Shown: piece by piece, positions 25,081-33,486 of the stretch
Layout: each line of letters begins with the position of its first letter
Numbering within the stretch: the stretch's first letter is position 1
Assembly: GCA_037142875.1 (NCBI GenBank)
Contig: JBAWZV010000005.1
Location: 1-64,000 of the forward strand
DNA: 64,000 nucleotides
Reading direction: 5' to 3'
Source of the DNA: PALSA-600 sp037142875
GTDB taxonomy: Bacteria > Actinomycetota > Thermoleophilia > Gaiellales > Gaiellaceae
Made by a program: the position numbers and the translations under genes
Notes under the pieces: model-generated
Seen by the model: only the letters and a program-made list of their open reading frames with translations
The model's database searches: none
Told to the model about the DNA's origin: nothing

Positions 25081-25827
25081 TCAGGCGGCCGGAGTGGCGG
25101 GCCTGCCGGACGCATGCGTCCCGGCGGTTCCCGCGTGGCCGAGCATCGGAGCGACCCCTGCAACAACACCGACACCGAGACCGGCCGCGAGGCCGATCAC
25201 TGCAACTGCAAGTGTCGGATAGATCACCGCCGCCTCCTGCAGAAGGGCAAGAACACCCAGACCTGCAACGAGGCCGGCGAGCGACGTGCGGAGGAGGCGA
25301 AGCGGCGCGAAGCCGCCGGCACCGCCGAACGTCCCGAAGAGCAGCCCGGCGCCGCCAATCAGCGCAGCGGCCAGGCCGCCGACACCGATCACGCTCGTGA
25401 GCGGGTTGCCCTTCACGCGCACGAGTGCCGAACCGTTACAGACGAGGCCCGGCCCCGTGCCGGTACCCGTCACCTTGTAGAGGCCCACGCCGTAGGCCGC
25501 GTAGTCCTTCACCGGAATGGTGTCGCGGTAGACCGGCGTGCTCACGGTCTTGTCCTTGACGACCCACGAGAACCCGGCAAACGCCAGGCTGATCTTCACG
25601 TGCGTGAGCTGACCGCTCGCGCTCATCACGAGCGGTACCGATGCGTCATGAGCAACGACGATCGGCTTGTCCGTCGCCCCGGTGCCGAAGGTTCCAACGT
25701 TCGTTCCGGCAAGGGTCGCCGAGCATGGCCCGGTGATGCCGGCGCTCGCACTGAGCGCAGACGCACCGATGACCGTGAACCCGACGGCCGTAAGGATGGC
25801 GACGTGCTGCCAAGCATGGCGCCTCAT
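25081..25827 (-). CDS. Exported protein with C-terminal membrane helices, unknown
   Basis: The 248-residue protein has a signal peptide (about 1-30, ...SASAG), an extracellular region of about 110 residues with two Cys, and then three or four hydrophobic segments (about 145-235) rich in Gly/Ala. The tail is short and polar (GTHASGRP). I chose the ATG at 25827 because GGAGG (complement of 25836-25840) lies 8 nt upstream; the GTG at 25836 overlaps that site. The family is not recognised. Confidence 0.68.
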   Translation of the reverse strand: MRRHAWQHVAILTAVGFTVIGASALSASAGITGPCSATLAGTNVGTFGTGATDKPIVVAHDASVPLVMSASGQLTHVKISLAFAGFSWVVKDKTVSTPVYRDTIPVKDYAAYGVGLYKVTGTGTGPGLVCNGSALVRVKGNPLTSVIGVGGLAAALIGGAGLLFGTFGGAGGFAPLRLLRTSLAGLVAGLGVLALLQEAAVIYPTLAVAVIGLAAGLGVGVVAGVAPMLGHAGTAGTHASGRPATPAA

Positions 25828-25947
25828 TTTGGGCACCTCCTTTTCTCTGCACTCCGAGTCTCCCCGTCGACCGCAGTGGGATCATCGGCGGATTCAATGA
25901 CGGCGTTGCGGCATCACCGCACGGTCAACGTGCCGGAGCGCGCCTGC

Positions 25948-26142
25948 TCAGCGAGAGCGGCGCACGCGCCGGACGTGCAGCACGTAGAGCGGCAGGCCCA
26001 GTGCGAGGAAGAGCATGACGGCGCTCGCCCACGCCGACGAGTGCTTGATCCCGTTTCGCTCGGCGTGGAAGAACACGGCCGTCCCCGCAGCAGCAGCGAA
26101 CAGAAATGCGATCAGGAACTGCGGACTCGAGAACGCGGGCAT
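25948..26142 (-). CDS. Small two-helix membrane protein
   Basis: The 64-residue protein has two hydrophobic segments (about 8-24 and 38-56) and a strongly basic C-terminus (HVRRVRRSR), suggesting both ends in the cytoplasm. A -10 element TAAGCT lies 7 nt before the ATG. The family is unknown; the reading frame and promoter together support it as a gene. Confidence 0.5.
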   Translation of the reverse strand: MPAFSSPQFLIAFLFAAAAGTAVFFHAERNGIKHSSAWASAVMLFLALGLPLYVLHVRRVRRSR

Positions 26143-26149
26143 CGCGGCG

Positions 26150-26155
26150 AGCTTA
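26150..26155 (-). promoter_or_regulatory. Leaderless -10 element for the 26142 gene
   Basis: On the minus strand TAAGCT is followed by 7 nt and then the ATG at 26142. Confidence 0.4.
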
Positions 26156-26241
26156 GACGGTTGCTCTCTGCGGTTGCGGGGGCCACGCGCAACACCTACC
26201 CTGACTCCGACGTTCGATCGCCGACGAGAGGGGGCCGAAGA

Positions 26242-26298
26242 ATGAAGGACATGACCGACACGACGACGGCCGCCCGGGCGACAACCCCCACGGTCTGA
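26242..26298 (+). other. 18-codon open frame overlapping the rsgA N-terminus
   Basis: ATG 26242 opens a frame reading MKDMTDTTTAARATTPTV and ending at TGA 26296-26298. That TGA overlaps the CTG at 26295 (CTGA) from which the rsgA homology continues. It is either a translated leader that couples rsgA, or the true start of rsgA separated by a one-base frameshift or assembly error. Confidence 0.35.
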
Positions 26299-27353
26299 GC
26301 ACGCACGCCGACACCTCTGGCGCCGGTCAACCGCCGCTGTTTGCGCTCACCGACCTGGGCTGGGACGAGACGTTCGCCCGTGATCTGCCGACCGGGCTGA
26401 CCGCGGGACGCATCACGGCCGTCCATCGCGGCGAGTTCGACGTACGGACGGTCGACGGCCCGGCGCGGGTGCTGATCCCCGGGCGCTTCGCCCACGAGCG
26501 GATCGACATCGGTGTCGGAGACTGGGTCGGGCTCGAAGGCGACCTCGTCCGCGTGGTGCTCCCGCGCCGCAGCGCGATCGTCCGGAACGCCGCCGGACGG
26601 ACGACGACGGTGCAGACGCTCGCCGCAAACGTCGATCTGGCCTTCGTCGTCAGCTCCTTAGGGCCCGACCTTGAGCCGCGACGGATCGAGCGCTACCTGG
26701 TCGCAGTCCGTGAGAGCGGCGCGACGCCGGAGATCGTGCTCAGCAAGGCCGACCGCGTCGACGACCCCGGCCCGCTCGTCGCACTCGTCGAATCGGTGTC
26801 CGCAGACATCCCGATCCACGTCGTCAGCGCTGTGACCGGCCTGGGCTGCGACGCCCTCCGCGCGCGGATCACCCCGGGGACGACTGCCGTGCTTCTCGGC
26901 TCGAGCGGGGTCGGAAAGTCAACGCTCGTCAACCGCTTCGTCGGCCGCGACGTCATGGCGACCCGGGCGACACGGGGCGACGACGAAGGCCGGCACACGA
27001 CATCCCATCGCGAGCTGATCCTGCTGCCGGGAGGCGGCGTGCTCATCGACAGCCCGGGGATACGAGAGCTGCAGCTCTCGGAGGTCACGACCGGACTGGC
27101 CGATGCGTTCAACGACGTCGAGGAGCTCGCTGCCGACTGCCGCTTCGCCGACTGCGCTCACGGCAAGGAGCCGGGCTGTGCCGTCACGGCCGCCGTCGAA
27201 GCGGGGGCGCTTCCCGCGGTGCGGCTCGAGAGTTGGCGCAAGCTCCAGGGGGAGCTTCGCGTGATCGCGACGAGGACGACCGAGCTCGCCCGCAAGGCCG
27301 AGCAGGGCCGCCCCGATGACTCGATCAGACCACGCGGTCCCAGGCCTCGGTAA
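26295..27353 (+). CDS. rsgA: Ribosome small subunit GTPase RsgA
   Basis: RsgA is a circularly permuted GTPase that helps 30S maturation. The OB-fold (GWDETFARDLPTGLTAGRIT onward), G4 LSKADRV, G1 GSSGVGKST (about 202-210), G3 DSPGIREL and the C-terminal zinc knuckle CRFADCAHGKEPGC are all present. Homology covers the frame from about 26320, but the first ATG/GTG/TTG in frame is GTG 26469, which would delete most of the OB-fold. I therefore place the start at CTG 26295, which overlaps the TGA of a short upstream frame; a frameshift is the alternative. The 3' end overlaps the convergent aminotransferase by 29 bp. Confidence 0.8.
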   Translation: MSTHADTSGAGQPPLFALTDLGWDETFARDLPTGLTAGRITAVHRGEFDVRTVDGPARVLIPGRFAHERIDIGVGDWVGLEGDLVRVVLPRRSAIVRNAAGRTTTVQTLAANVDLAFVVSSLGPDLEPRRIERYLVAVRESGATPEIVLSKADRVDDPGPLVALVESVSADIPIHVVSAVTGLGCDALRARITPGTTAVLLGSSGVGKSTLVNRFVGRDVMATRATRGDDEGRHTTSHRELILLPGGGVLIDSPGIRELQLSEVTTGLADAFNDVEELAADCRFADCAHGKEPGCAVTAAVEAGALPAVRLESWRKLQGELRVIATRTTELARKAEQGRPDDSIRPRGPRPR

Positions 27354-28671
27354 GGACGTCCCCGAGGATGCCGACCAGCTCGTCGAACTGGTTCTGACCG
27401 GCCACGAGCGGCGGGCAGATCAGCACGACCGGGTCGCCGCGGTCGTCGGCGCGACAGATCAGACCCTTCTCGAACAGCCGGTTTGAGAGGAAGCCTCGGA
27501 GAAGCGACTCCGACTCCGCCGCCGAGAACGTCTCGCGAGTCTCCTTGTTCTTCACGAGCTCGATCGAGTAGAAGTACCCGGTTCCGCGGAGGTCGCCCAC
27601 GATCGGCAGGTCGAGGAGCTGAGCGAGCTTTGCTCGGGCTCCGGCCTCGTTTGCCTGCACGTGTTCGATCAGCTTCTCGCGCCGCATGATCTCGATGTTC
27701 TTCAGCGCGATCGCCGCCATCACCGGGTGGCCACCGAACGTGAGGCCGTGGCCGAACGTGGTGCGGCCGTCAAGGAACGGCTCGGCGACCGCGTCGGTCG
27801 CGATGACCGCGCCGATCGCCGCGTACGCCGACGACAGGCCCTTCGCCGAGGTGATCAGGTCGGGCTTGATGTCGTACTTCGCCGATCCGAACCACTCGCC
27901 GAGGCGGCCGAAACCGGTAATCACCTCGTCGGCGCAGAGCAGGATCCCGTAGCGATCGCAGATCGCGCGCACGCCGGCGAAGTACCCCGCCGGCGGCGTG
28001 AAGATGCCGCCGCCGTTCTGCACCGGCTCCATGAACACGACCGCGACGGTCTCCGGCCCGGCCTGCACGATTGCGGACTCGAGATCGTCGAGCAGGAATG
28101 CGGTGAACTCGGCCTCCGTTTCGCCGTCCGGACGGTGGTAGCGGTTCGTGTTCCGAACGTTGATGACGTCGGGCACGAGCGGCTCAAACGGTGCTCGTAG
28201 CGTTGGCAGCGCCGTGATCGAGAGCGCTCCCATCGTGGTGCCGTGATAGGCCAGCCGACGCGAGACGGCCTTCCAGCGCCGCTCGCCGCGGGCCGCGTGG
28301 TACTGGCGCGCCAGCTTCCACGCCGACTCCACAGCCTCGGAGCCGCCCGAGACGAAGAACACCCGGTTGAGATCGCCGGGGGCGAGCTTCGCGATCTCAC
28401 CGGCGAGCTCGATCGCGCGCGGGTGCGCGTACGACCAGTTCGTGAAGAACGGCAGCTCGCGCATCTGGGCGAGCGCCGCCTGGCCGACCTCCTCACCGTG
28501 GGAGTAGCCGATCTGCACCGCGAAGAGCCCCGCGAGCGCGTCGAGATACCGCTTCCCGTTGGAGTCCTCCAGGTAGCAGCCGTCGCCGCGCACGATGATC
28601 GGCGGCGCGCTCCCTCCCATGCGCGTGAAGTGCAGCCAGAGGTGGTCTTGGGCGATCTGCTGGAGATCCAT
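27325..28671 (-). CDS. Class III PLP-dependent aminotransferase (omega-aminotransferase)
   Basis: The 448-residue enzyme has the class III hallmarks: GSEAVESAWKLARQYH (about 109-124), the PLP-contact Asp in LLCADEVITGFGRLG (about 243-257) and the Schiff-base Lys in DLITSAKGLSSAYA (about 274-287). Such enzymes move amino groups from polyamines, 4-aminobutyrate or beta-alanine to pyruvate or 2-oxoglutarate. Its neighbours (aminobutyraldehyde dehydrogenase, gamma-glutamylation enzyme, potC remnant) point to putrescine or GABA. The ALDH lies 35 bp upstream in the same direction, so the two are probably co-transcribed. Confidence 0.9.
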   Translation of the reverse strand: MDLQQIAQDHLWLHFTRMGGSAPPIIVRGDGCYLEDSNGKRYLDALAGLFAVQIGYSHGEEVGQAALAQMRELPFFTNWSYAHPRAIELAGEIAKLAPGDLNRVFFVSGGSEAVESAWKLARQYHAARGERRWKAVSRRLAYHGTTMGALSITALPTLRAPFEPLVPDVINVRNTNRYHRPDGETEAEFTAFLLDDLESAIVQAGPETVAVVFMEPVQNGGGIFTPPAGYFAGVRAICDRYGILLCADEVITGFGRLGEWFGSAKYDIKPDLITSAKGLSSAYAAIGAVIATDAVAEPFLDGRTTFGHGLTFGGHPVMAAIALKNIEIMRREKLIEHVQANEAGARAKLAQLLDLPIVGDLRGTGYFYSIELVKNKETRETFSAAESESLLRGFLSNRLFEKGLICRADDRGDPVVLICPPLVAGQNQFDELVGILGDVLTEAWDRVV

Positions 28672-28706
28672 GGAGCCTCGGATGTCGGGGGTTTATGAGA
28701 CGACGG

Positions 28707-30137
28707 TCAGGTGTTCTTGGCCATCACGTGCTTGATCTGGGTGTAGTCCTCGAGGCTGTAGGCCGAGAGGTCCTTGCCGTAGCCGGACTGCTTGTAGCCG
28801 CCGTGCGGCATCTCGGAGACGAGCGGGATGTGGTCGTTGATCCAGACCGTCCCGAACTGCAACTTCCGCGCCGCGTTGAGCGCCCGGCCGACATCCCGTG
28901 TCCACACCGACGCTGCGAGGCCGTAGTTGACGTCGTTTGCCCAGGCGAGCGCCTCCTCGTCAGAGGCGAATCGCTGCACCGTGACGACGGGTCCGAACAC
29001 CTCGCGCTGGACGATCTCGTCGCGCTGGCGAACGCCCGTGACGACTGTTGGCTCGACGAAGAACCCGCGCTCACCGACGCGGCCGCCGCCGGTCAGGACG
29101 GTGGCGCCCTTTGCGCGGTCGAGGAAGCCGAAGACGCGCTCCTGCTGCGAGTGCGAGATCACCGGCCCCATGTCGATGTCGGCGCCATTCCCGGGATCAC
29201 CGACGCGCAGCGACTCGACCGCCGGAACGAGCTCCTCGAGTAGGCGGTCGTAGATCTTCGGCCCTGCGATGACGCGCGAGGCGGCCGTGCAGTCCTGCCC
29301 GGAGTTCCAGAAGCCGCCGATCTTGATCCCCTCCGCGACCGCTGCCGGATCGGCGTCGTCGAAGACGATCACCGGCGCCTTTCCGCCAAGCTCGAGATGC
29401 ACGCGCTTGAGCGTGTCGGCCGCGGTGCGGGCAATCGTCTTGCCGGTCTCGACGTCGCCCGTGAGCGAGACGAGCCGAACATCGGGGTGGGTGACGATGC
29501 GCTCACCGACGGGGACACCGTCGCCGGTGACGACGTTCAGGACGCCTGCTGGGAGCACGCCCTGCGCGAGCTCGGCGAAGCGAAGGAGCGAGAGCGGCGT
29601 CTGCTCGGACGGCTTCAGCACCTGGGTGTTCCCCGCGGCGAGAGCCGGTGCGAGCTTCCACACGGCCATCATCAGCGGGTAGTTCCACGGGGCGATTCCG
29701 CCGACCACGCCGAGCGGCTCTCGCCGGATCATCGAGGTGTAGCCGCGCATGTACTCACCCGCGCTCTTACCCTCGGGGAGGCGAGCAGCGCCGGCGAAGA
29801 AGCGAAGGTTGTCGACGCACACCGGCAGCTCGTCCCGCGCGTAGCCAAGCGGCTTGCCGACGTTACGCGACTCGATCTCGGCGAGCTCCTCGGCGTTGTC
29901 CTCCATCACCTGCGCGAGGGCGAGCAGCGCCTCGGCGCGCTCACCCGGGGTCGTCTCGAGCCACTCGACGAGAGCGCCCTTCGCGGCCTCGACCGCCGCG
30001 TCGACGTCCGCGGCGCCGCAGCGCGGAACCGTGGCGATCGTCTCCTCGGTCGCCGGGTTGAGCACGTCCATCGTCTCACCGGACAGAGCCGGGACAAACT
30101 GCCCACCGATGAAGACCTTTCCCTCGGTTTCGGACAT
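28707..30137 (-). CDS. Aldehyde dehydrogenase, 4-aminobutyraldehyde type
   Basis: The 476-residue enzyme has the ALDH catalytic residues: Asn in APWNYPLMM (about 152-160), Glu in LELGGKAP (about 251-258) and the nucleophile Cys in NSGQDCTAA (about 281-289). Length and motifs resemble PatD/gamma-aminobutyraldehyde dehydrogenases that oxidise 4-aminobutanal to GABA using NAD+. It lies between the aminotransferase and the potC remnant, supporting a role in putrescine breakdown. Confidence 0.9.
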   Translation of the reverse strand: MSETEGKVFIGGQFVPALSGETMDVLNPATEETIATVPRCGAADVDAAVEAAKGALVEWLETTPGERAEALLALAQVMEDNAEELAEIESRNVGKPLGYARDELPVCVDNLRFFAGAARLPEGKSAGEYMRGYTSMIRREPLGVVGGIAPWNYPLMMAVWKLAPALAAGNTQVLKPSEQTPLSLLRFAELAQGVLPAGVLNVVTGDGVPVGERIVTHPDVRLVSLTGDVETGKTIARTAADTLKRVHLELGGKAPVIVFDDADPAAVAEGIKIGGFWNSGQDCTAASRVIAGPKIYDRLLEELVPAVESLRVGDPGNGADIDMGPVISHSQQERVFGFLDRAKGATVLTGGGRVGERGFFVEPTVVTGVRQRDEIVQREVFGPVVTVQRFASDEEALAWANDVNYGLAASVWTRDVGRALNAARKLQFGTVWINDHIPLVSEMPHGGYKQSGYGKDLSAYSLEDYTQIKHVMAKNT

Positions 30138-30183
30138 GCGCAGACCGACTGTAGCGCGCCGCGAACGGTCGTGAGAAGCTCGC

Positions 30184-30621
30184 TTACTCGGGTCGCAGAA
30201 TCCCGCTCTCGCGCGTCAGGCGCTGAGCGAGGATCACCGGGACGATCGTGACGGCGAGGACGAGCAGCACGATCACGTTGACCTCGGGGAGGGTCTGGCC
30301 AAGCCGGATGTTCCCGAAGATCCAGAGCGGCAGGGTGTTCTGCGCGCCGGCGGTGAACGTCGTCACGATCACCTCGTCGAGGGAGAGAGCGAACGCGAGC
30401 AGCCCTCCGGAGATGAGCGCCGTCGAGATCGTCGGCAGGGTCACGAAGCGGAACGTCTGCCACCCGTCGGCACCAAGATCGGCCGAGGCCTCGGTGAGCG
30501 CCCCCGGCACCCGGCGCAGCCGGGCGAGCACGTTGTTGTAGACGGTGACGACGCAGAGGGTTGCGTGCCCGACGACCTCGACATCCGCAACCACCGACAG
30601 TCCCTCGCCTGCTCCAGCCAC
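30184..30621 (-). pseudogene. potC: Truncated potC, spermidine/putrescine ABC permease remnant
   Basis: About 145 codons encode the C-terminal half of a PotC-type permease. The EAA coupling loop (LTEASADLGADGWQTFRFVT) and LLAFALSLDEVIVTTFTAG are intact, and the natural C-terminus is present. The first three helices are missing. Upstream sequence changes abruptly to the stop of an ABC-2 permease at 30654. No potA, potB or potD is present. A GTG at 30621 could start a short protein, but it would lack half the fold, so I call it a remnant. It marks a rearrangement breakpoint in the polyamine locus. Confidence 0.78.
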
Positions 30622-30653
30622 GTCGGCGCGACTGTAGCTGCCCGAGACGCGGC

Positions 30654-31421
30654 CTACCCGGCGGATTCGGCCTTGCGCAGGCCGCGCATCGCCCAGAGCA
30701 GGAAGCCGACGACGAGGCCGAGGCCGACCGCGTACGCCGCGGCGACCTGAGTCGGCGAACCCTCGATGAAGCCGCGGCCCGACTCGACAACGAACGTGAG
30801 CGGATTGACGACAGCCACGCCGTGGATCCAGCCGCGCAGGAGCGAGAGTGGCACGTACACCGGGGCGAAGAAGAGCACGAGGAACACCGGCATCTGCATG
30901 ATCGGGCCGGCCTGCATCGTCCGTAGCCGCATCGCGACGCCGCAGGCCCAGAGCACGGCCGCGGCGTTCAGGAGCAGCCCGAGCCCGTAGAGGCCAAGCA
31001 GGTCGATCCCGTTCCCGCCGACGCGCATCTGGAAGACGAGCGCGACGACGGTCAGGAGTACCGCCGTGACCAGCCAGCGGACGAGCGCGGCGAAGGCGTA
31101 GCCGAGCACGATCCCGGTGCGGTGCGGTGCGGCCAGCAGAAGACGCCGCCCGAACCCGCTCTCGAAGTCGCGGGCGATCCCAAAGCCGGTGAAGACGCCG
31201 CCGAACGCCGCGGACTGGAGCAGCACGAAGACAAACTGGAATGCCGTGTAGCCGCCGTGGAAGTCGAAGCCCGGCGCCTTCTGGATCTGCGAGAGCCCGC
31301 CGGCGAACGCGGTGAAGAAGAACAGAGGGAAGATCAGCGAGGGAAAGAGCAGCAACGGGTTCGTGAAGACGTTGTGGAGCGTCCGCCAGGCGACGCCCGA
31401 AGCGACGGTGAGGACTCTCAT
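30654..31421 (-). CDS. ABC-2 type permease (second subunit), DrrB/C-like
   Basis: The 255-residue protein has six hydrophobic segments. Its ABC-2 signature includes GIARDFESGFGRRLLLAAPH (about 81-100) and a C-terminal PLTFVVESGR loop. It forms the exporter with the preceding permease and the ATPase, starting at ATG 31421 in an ATGA overlap. The substrate is unknown; DrrABC-type systems export hydrophobic compounds or lipids. It ends 33 bp before the potC remnant. Confidence 0.84.
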   Translation of the reverse strand: MRVLTVASGVAWRTLHNVFTNPLLLFPSLIFPLFFFTAFAGGLSQIQKAPGFDFHGGYTAFQFVFVLLQSAAFGGVFTGFGIARDFESGFGRRLLLAAPHRTGIVLGYAFAALVRWLVTAVLLTVVALVFQMRVGGNGIDLLGLYGLGLLLNAAAVLWACGVAMRLRTMQAGPIMQMPVFLVLFFAPVYVPLSLLRGWIHGVAVVNPLTFVVESGRGFIEGSPTQVAAAYAVGLGLVVGFLLWAMRGLRKAESAG

Positions 31422-32197
31422 GCCCGCGCGACCCTCTGGCCGAGCGCCCGGCTCGCGAGCGTGACTCCAACGACGGCGACGGTGCCGGCGACGCCGAAGC
31501 CGAGCGCGAGCGCCTCGCCGTCCCAGCCGGTCGTGATCAGGCTCCGCACGCACTCGAGCAGGTACGAGACGGGGTTGGCCGTCGCGACGTACCGGAACCA
31601 GGTGATCCCGATCAGGTTCCGCGGCATCGCCATCGACGAGATGAAGAGGAAGACGAAGAAGAGCGGGAAGAACCCCTGAACCGCCTCGCCTGAGCCGGTG
31701 CGCAGCGCGAGCATGATCCCGAGCGCACCGAAGCCCAGCGTGACGAGAAACGAGAAGGCGAAGAGGACGGCGACACCACCGACGCCTGCGGCGAACCCGG
31801 AGCCCGCCGCCAGGCCGACTGTGAGATAGACGAGTGCTTGCAGCAGGCCGAGGGCGGCGACGCCGCCGAGCTGCCCGGCGAGCAGTGCCAACCGCCGCAT
31901 CGGCGTGAGGGCAAGCCGGTTGAGGAAGCCGGTCTGGATGTCGCGCGCCAGATCCGTTCCTGCGTTCATCGTGGCAAAGAGGGCCCCCTGGATGAACGGT
32001 ACTGCGAGCAGAAATGCGAGCGCGGACTTGGCCGGAAAGCCGGGCAGGTTGACCTCGGAGCGCAGCCCGCCGGAGTTGACGGCGAGGAGCATCAGCGGAA
32101 ACACAAGCGGGCTGATCACGTTGGCGGGCTGCCGCAGCGTCCGCACCACGGAGCGCCGCGCAAGGATGTAGACCTGGTCGGCGAACACGCTGTTCAA
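31418..32197 (-). CDS. ABC-2 type permease (first subunit), DrrB-like
   Basis: The 259-residue protein has the ABC-2 layout: an N-terminal cytoplasmic helix (LARRSVVRTLRQPANVI), six membrane segments, and ARDIQTGFLNRLALTPM (about 82-98). The best starts are TTG at 32197 or GTG at 32188; no ATG is in frame. A tiny frame (ATG 32229 to TGA 32194) bridges the ATPase stop and this TTG by 4-bp overlaps at both ends, suggesting translational relay or a frameshift. It pairs with the next permease. Confidence 0.82.
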   Translation of the reverse strand: MNSVFADQVYILARRSVVRTLRQPANVISPLVFPLMLLAVNSGGLRSEVNLPGFPAKSALAFLLAVPFIQGALFATMNAGTDLARDIQTGFLNRLALTPMRRLALLAGQLGGVAALGLLQALVYLTVGLAAGSGFAAGVGGVAVLFAFSFLVTLGFGALGIMLALRTGSGEAVQGFFPLFFVFLFISSMAMPRNLIGITWFRYVATANPVSYLLECVRSLITTGWDGEALALGFGVAGTVAVVGVTLASRALGQRVARA

Positions 32198-32225
32198 CGC
32201 GCGTCGCCGCCCGTGACCGACGCGG

Positions 32226-33206
32226 TCATTCGGCCATGCCCATCGCGAGGCCGCTGTCGTCTGCTGCACCTTCGAGAGAGCGGCCCGTCTTCGCGAGGAA
32301 GACGTCGTCGAGCGAGGGCTGGTGGAGCTGCAGGTGCTCGACCCCGATCGCCTCGGCGTCGAGGGCGCGCACGATCTCGGCGAGATCCGTCGCACCCGCA
32401 CGCAGGCGCACGGCCACCCCGTGCGCAGAGGCGACGTGCTCGCCAAACCGCGCCATCATCGCCTCCATCCGCTCGAGGTCGTCGCGCTGAGCGGGGATCA
32501 CCTCGACCGTCGGGCGTCCGACCTCGGCCTTCAGTGCCGCGGGTGTCCCCTCGGCGACGATGTGGCCGTGGTCGATGATCCCGACCCGTCCTGCGAGCAC
32601 GTCGGCCTCTTCGAGGTACTGCGTGGTGAGGAATACCGTGACGCCGTCCTCGCGAGCCAGCCGGGCGACCTCCTCCCAGAGCGCCGTGCGGCTCTGGACG
32701 TCGAGACCCGTCGTCGGCTCGTCGAGGAAGAGGATGCGTGGTCGATGGACGAGTGCGAGCGCGAGATCGAGGCGACGCTTCATCCCGCCCGAGTAGCCAC
32801 GCACCTTGCGGTCGGCAGCCTCGGTGAGGCCGACCCGGTCGAGCAGCTCGTCGGCGCGGCGCGAGCGATCAGCACGCGGGAGCCCCTGCAACGTCGCCTG
32901 CAGCCGAAGGTGCTCACGCCCGGTGAGGAGAGGATCGAGGGCGGCCTCCTGGAGCGCCGCGCCGATCTGCATCCGAACCTGAGGGCCCTCGCGCACGACG
33001 TCATACCCGGCGACGAGCGCCGTGCCAGAGGTTGGCGGGAGCAGCGTCGTGAGCATGTGCACGGTCGTCGACTTGCCGGCGCCGTTCGGGCCAAGGAAGC
33101 CGTAGATCTCACCCGGGGCGACGGTGAGGCTGATCCCGTCGACTGCCCTCGGCCCCTTCTTGTATTCGCGAACGAGGTCGCGGACGTCGATAGCGAGTTC
33201 GGTCAT
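32226..33206 (-). CDS. ABC transporter ATPase, DrrA-like exporter
   Basis: The 326-residue ATPase has Walker A GPNGAGKST (about 40-48), signature YSGGMKRRLDLA, Walker B ILFLDEPTTGLD and switch H replaced by Q in LTTQYLEEAD, a known DrrA-type variant. The C-terminal 100 residues form the DrrA regulatory extension ending near LDDVFLAKTGR. With the two downstream permeases it makes a three-gene ABC-2 exporter. It is divergent from the glutamine-synthetase-like gene. Confidence 0.9.
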   Translation of the reverse strand: MTELAIDVRDLVREYKKGPRAVDGISLTVAPGEIYGFLGPNGAGKSTTVHMLTTLLPPTSGTALVAGYDVVREGPQVRMQIGAALQEAALDPLLTGREHLRLQATLQGLPRADRSRRADELLDRVGLTEAADRKVRGYSGGMKRRLDLALALVHRPRILFLDEPTTGLDVQSRTALWEEVARLAREDGVTVFLTTQYLEEADVLAGRVGIIDHGHIVAEGTPAALKAEVGRPTVEVIPAQRDDLERMEAMMARFGEHVASAHGVAVRLRAGATDLAEIVRALDAEAIGVEHLQLHQPSLDDVFLAKTGRSLEGAADDSGLAMGMAE

Positions 33207-33486
33207 GCGACAAGCCTACGGATCAAACAGCCCCTCGCGGAGGCCTCGTGCCACGGGTGGCCCAGGGCCCCGAGGCCCCAGGCCACCAACTGGATGGAGG
33301 CTGGCGAGCCGGTTCCAACCTAGTAGCCGGGCCCGCAGCGGTGGGTTACGAAATGGGGTCAAAACGGAGACAGGCCGGCAGGCCGGAGCGACGGCTGCGA
33401 ACGCGTCGGTGGCGGCGTAGACTCGCCACGAGCGTTGCACTCGGGAGGTCGCGCCGTCGGCTTCCGCAACCGGCAAGGAGGAGACG
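33207..33486. other. 280-bp divergent intergenic region
   Basis: It separates the exporter ATPase from the gamma-glutamylation gene. It contains an imperfect GC-rich hairpin (33256-33287; GGTGGCC and GGCCACC outer arms), which would lie in the exporter's 5' leader, and the -10 TAGACT at 33419. No open frame here has protein character, and no further remnant of the polyamine transporter is visible. Confidence 0.5.
33419..33424 (+). promoter_or_regulatory. Candidate -10 element of the gamma-glutamylation operon
   Basis: TAGACT lies 62 bp before the TTG at 33487, giving a leader of about 55 nt that contains the ribosome site AAGGAGG. Confidence 0.4.

Noticed and set aside
30622..31470. Long upstream extension of the potC frame through the ABC-2 permease gene
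   Set aside because: That part is an Arg-rich shadow of the permease; only the region after 30621 on the minus strand has PotC similarity.
33256..33287. Hairpin as a terminator of a flanking gene
   Set aside because: Both flanking genes are transcribed away from it, so it can only be a leader structure or operator of the exporter.
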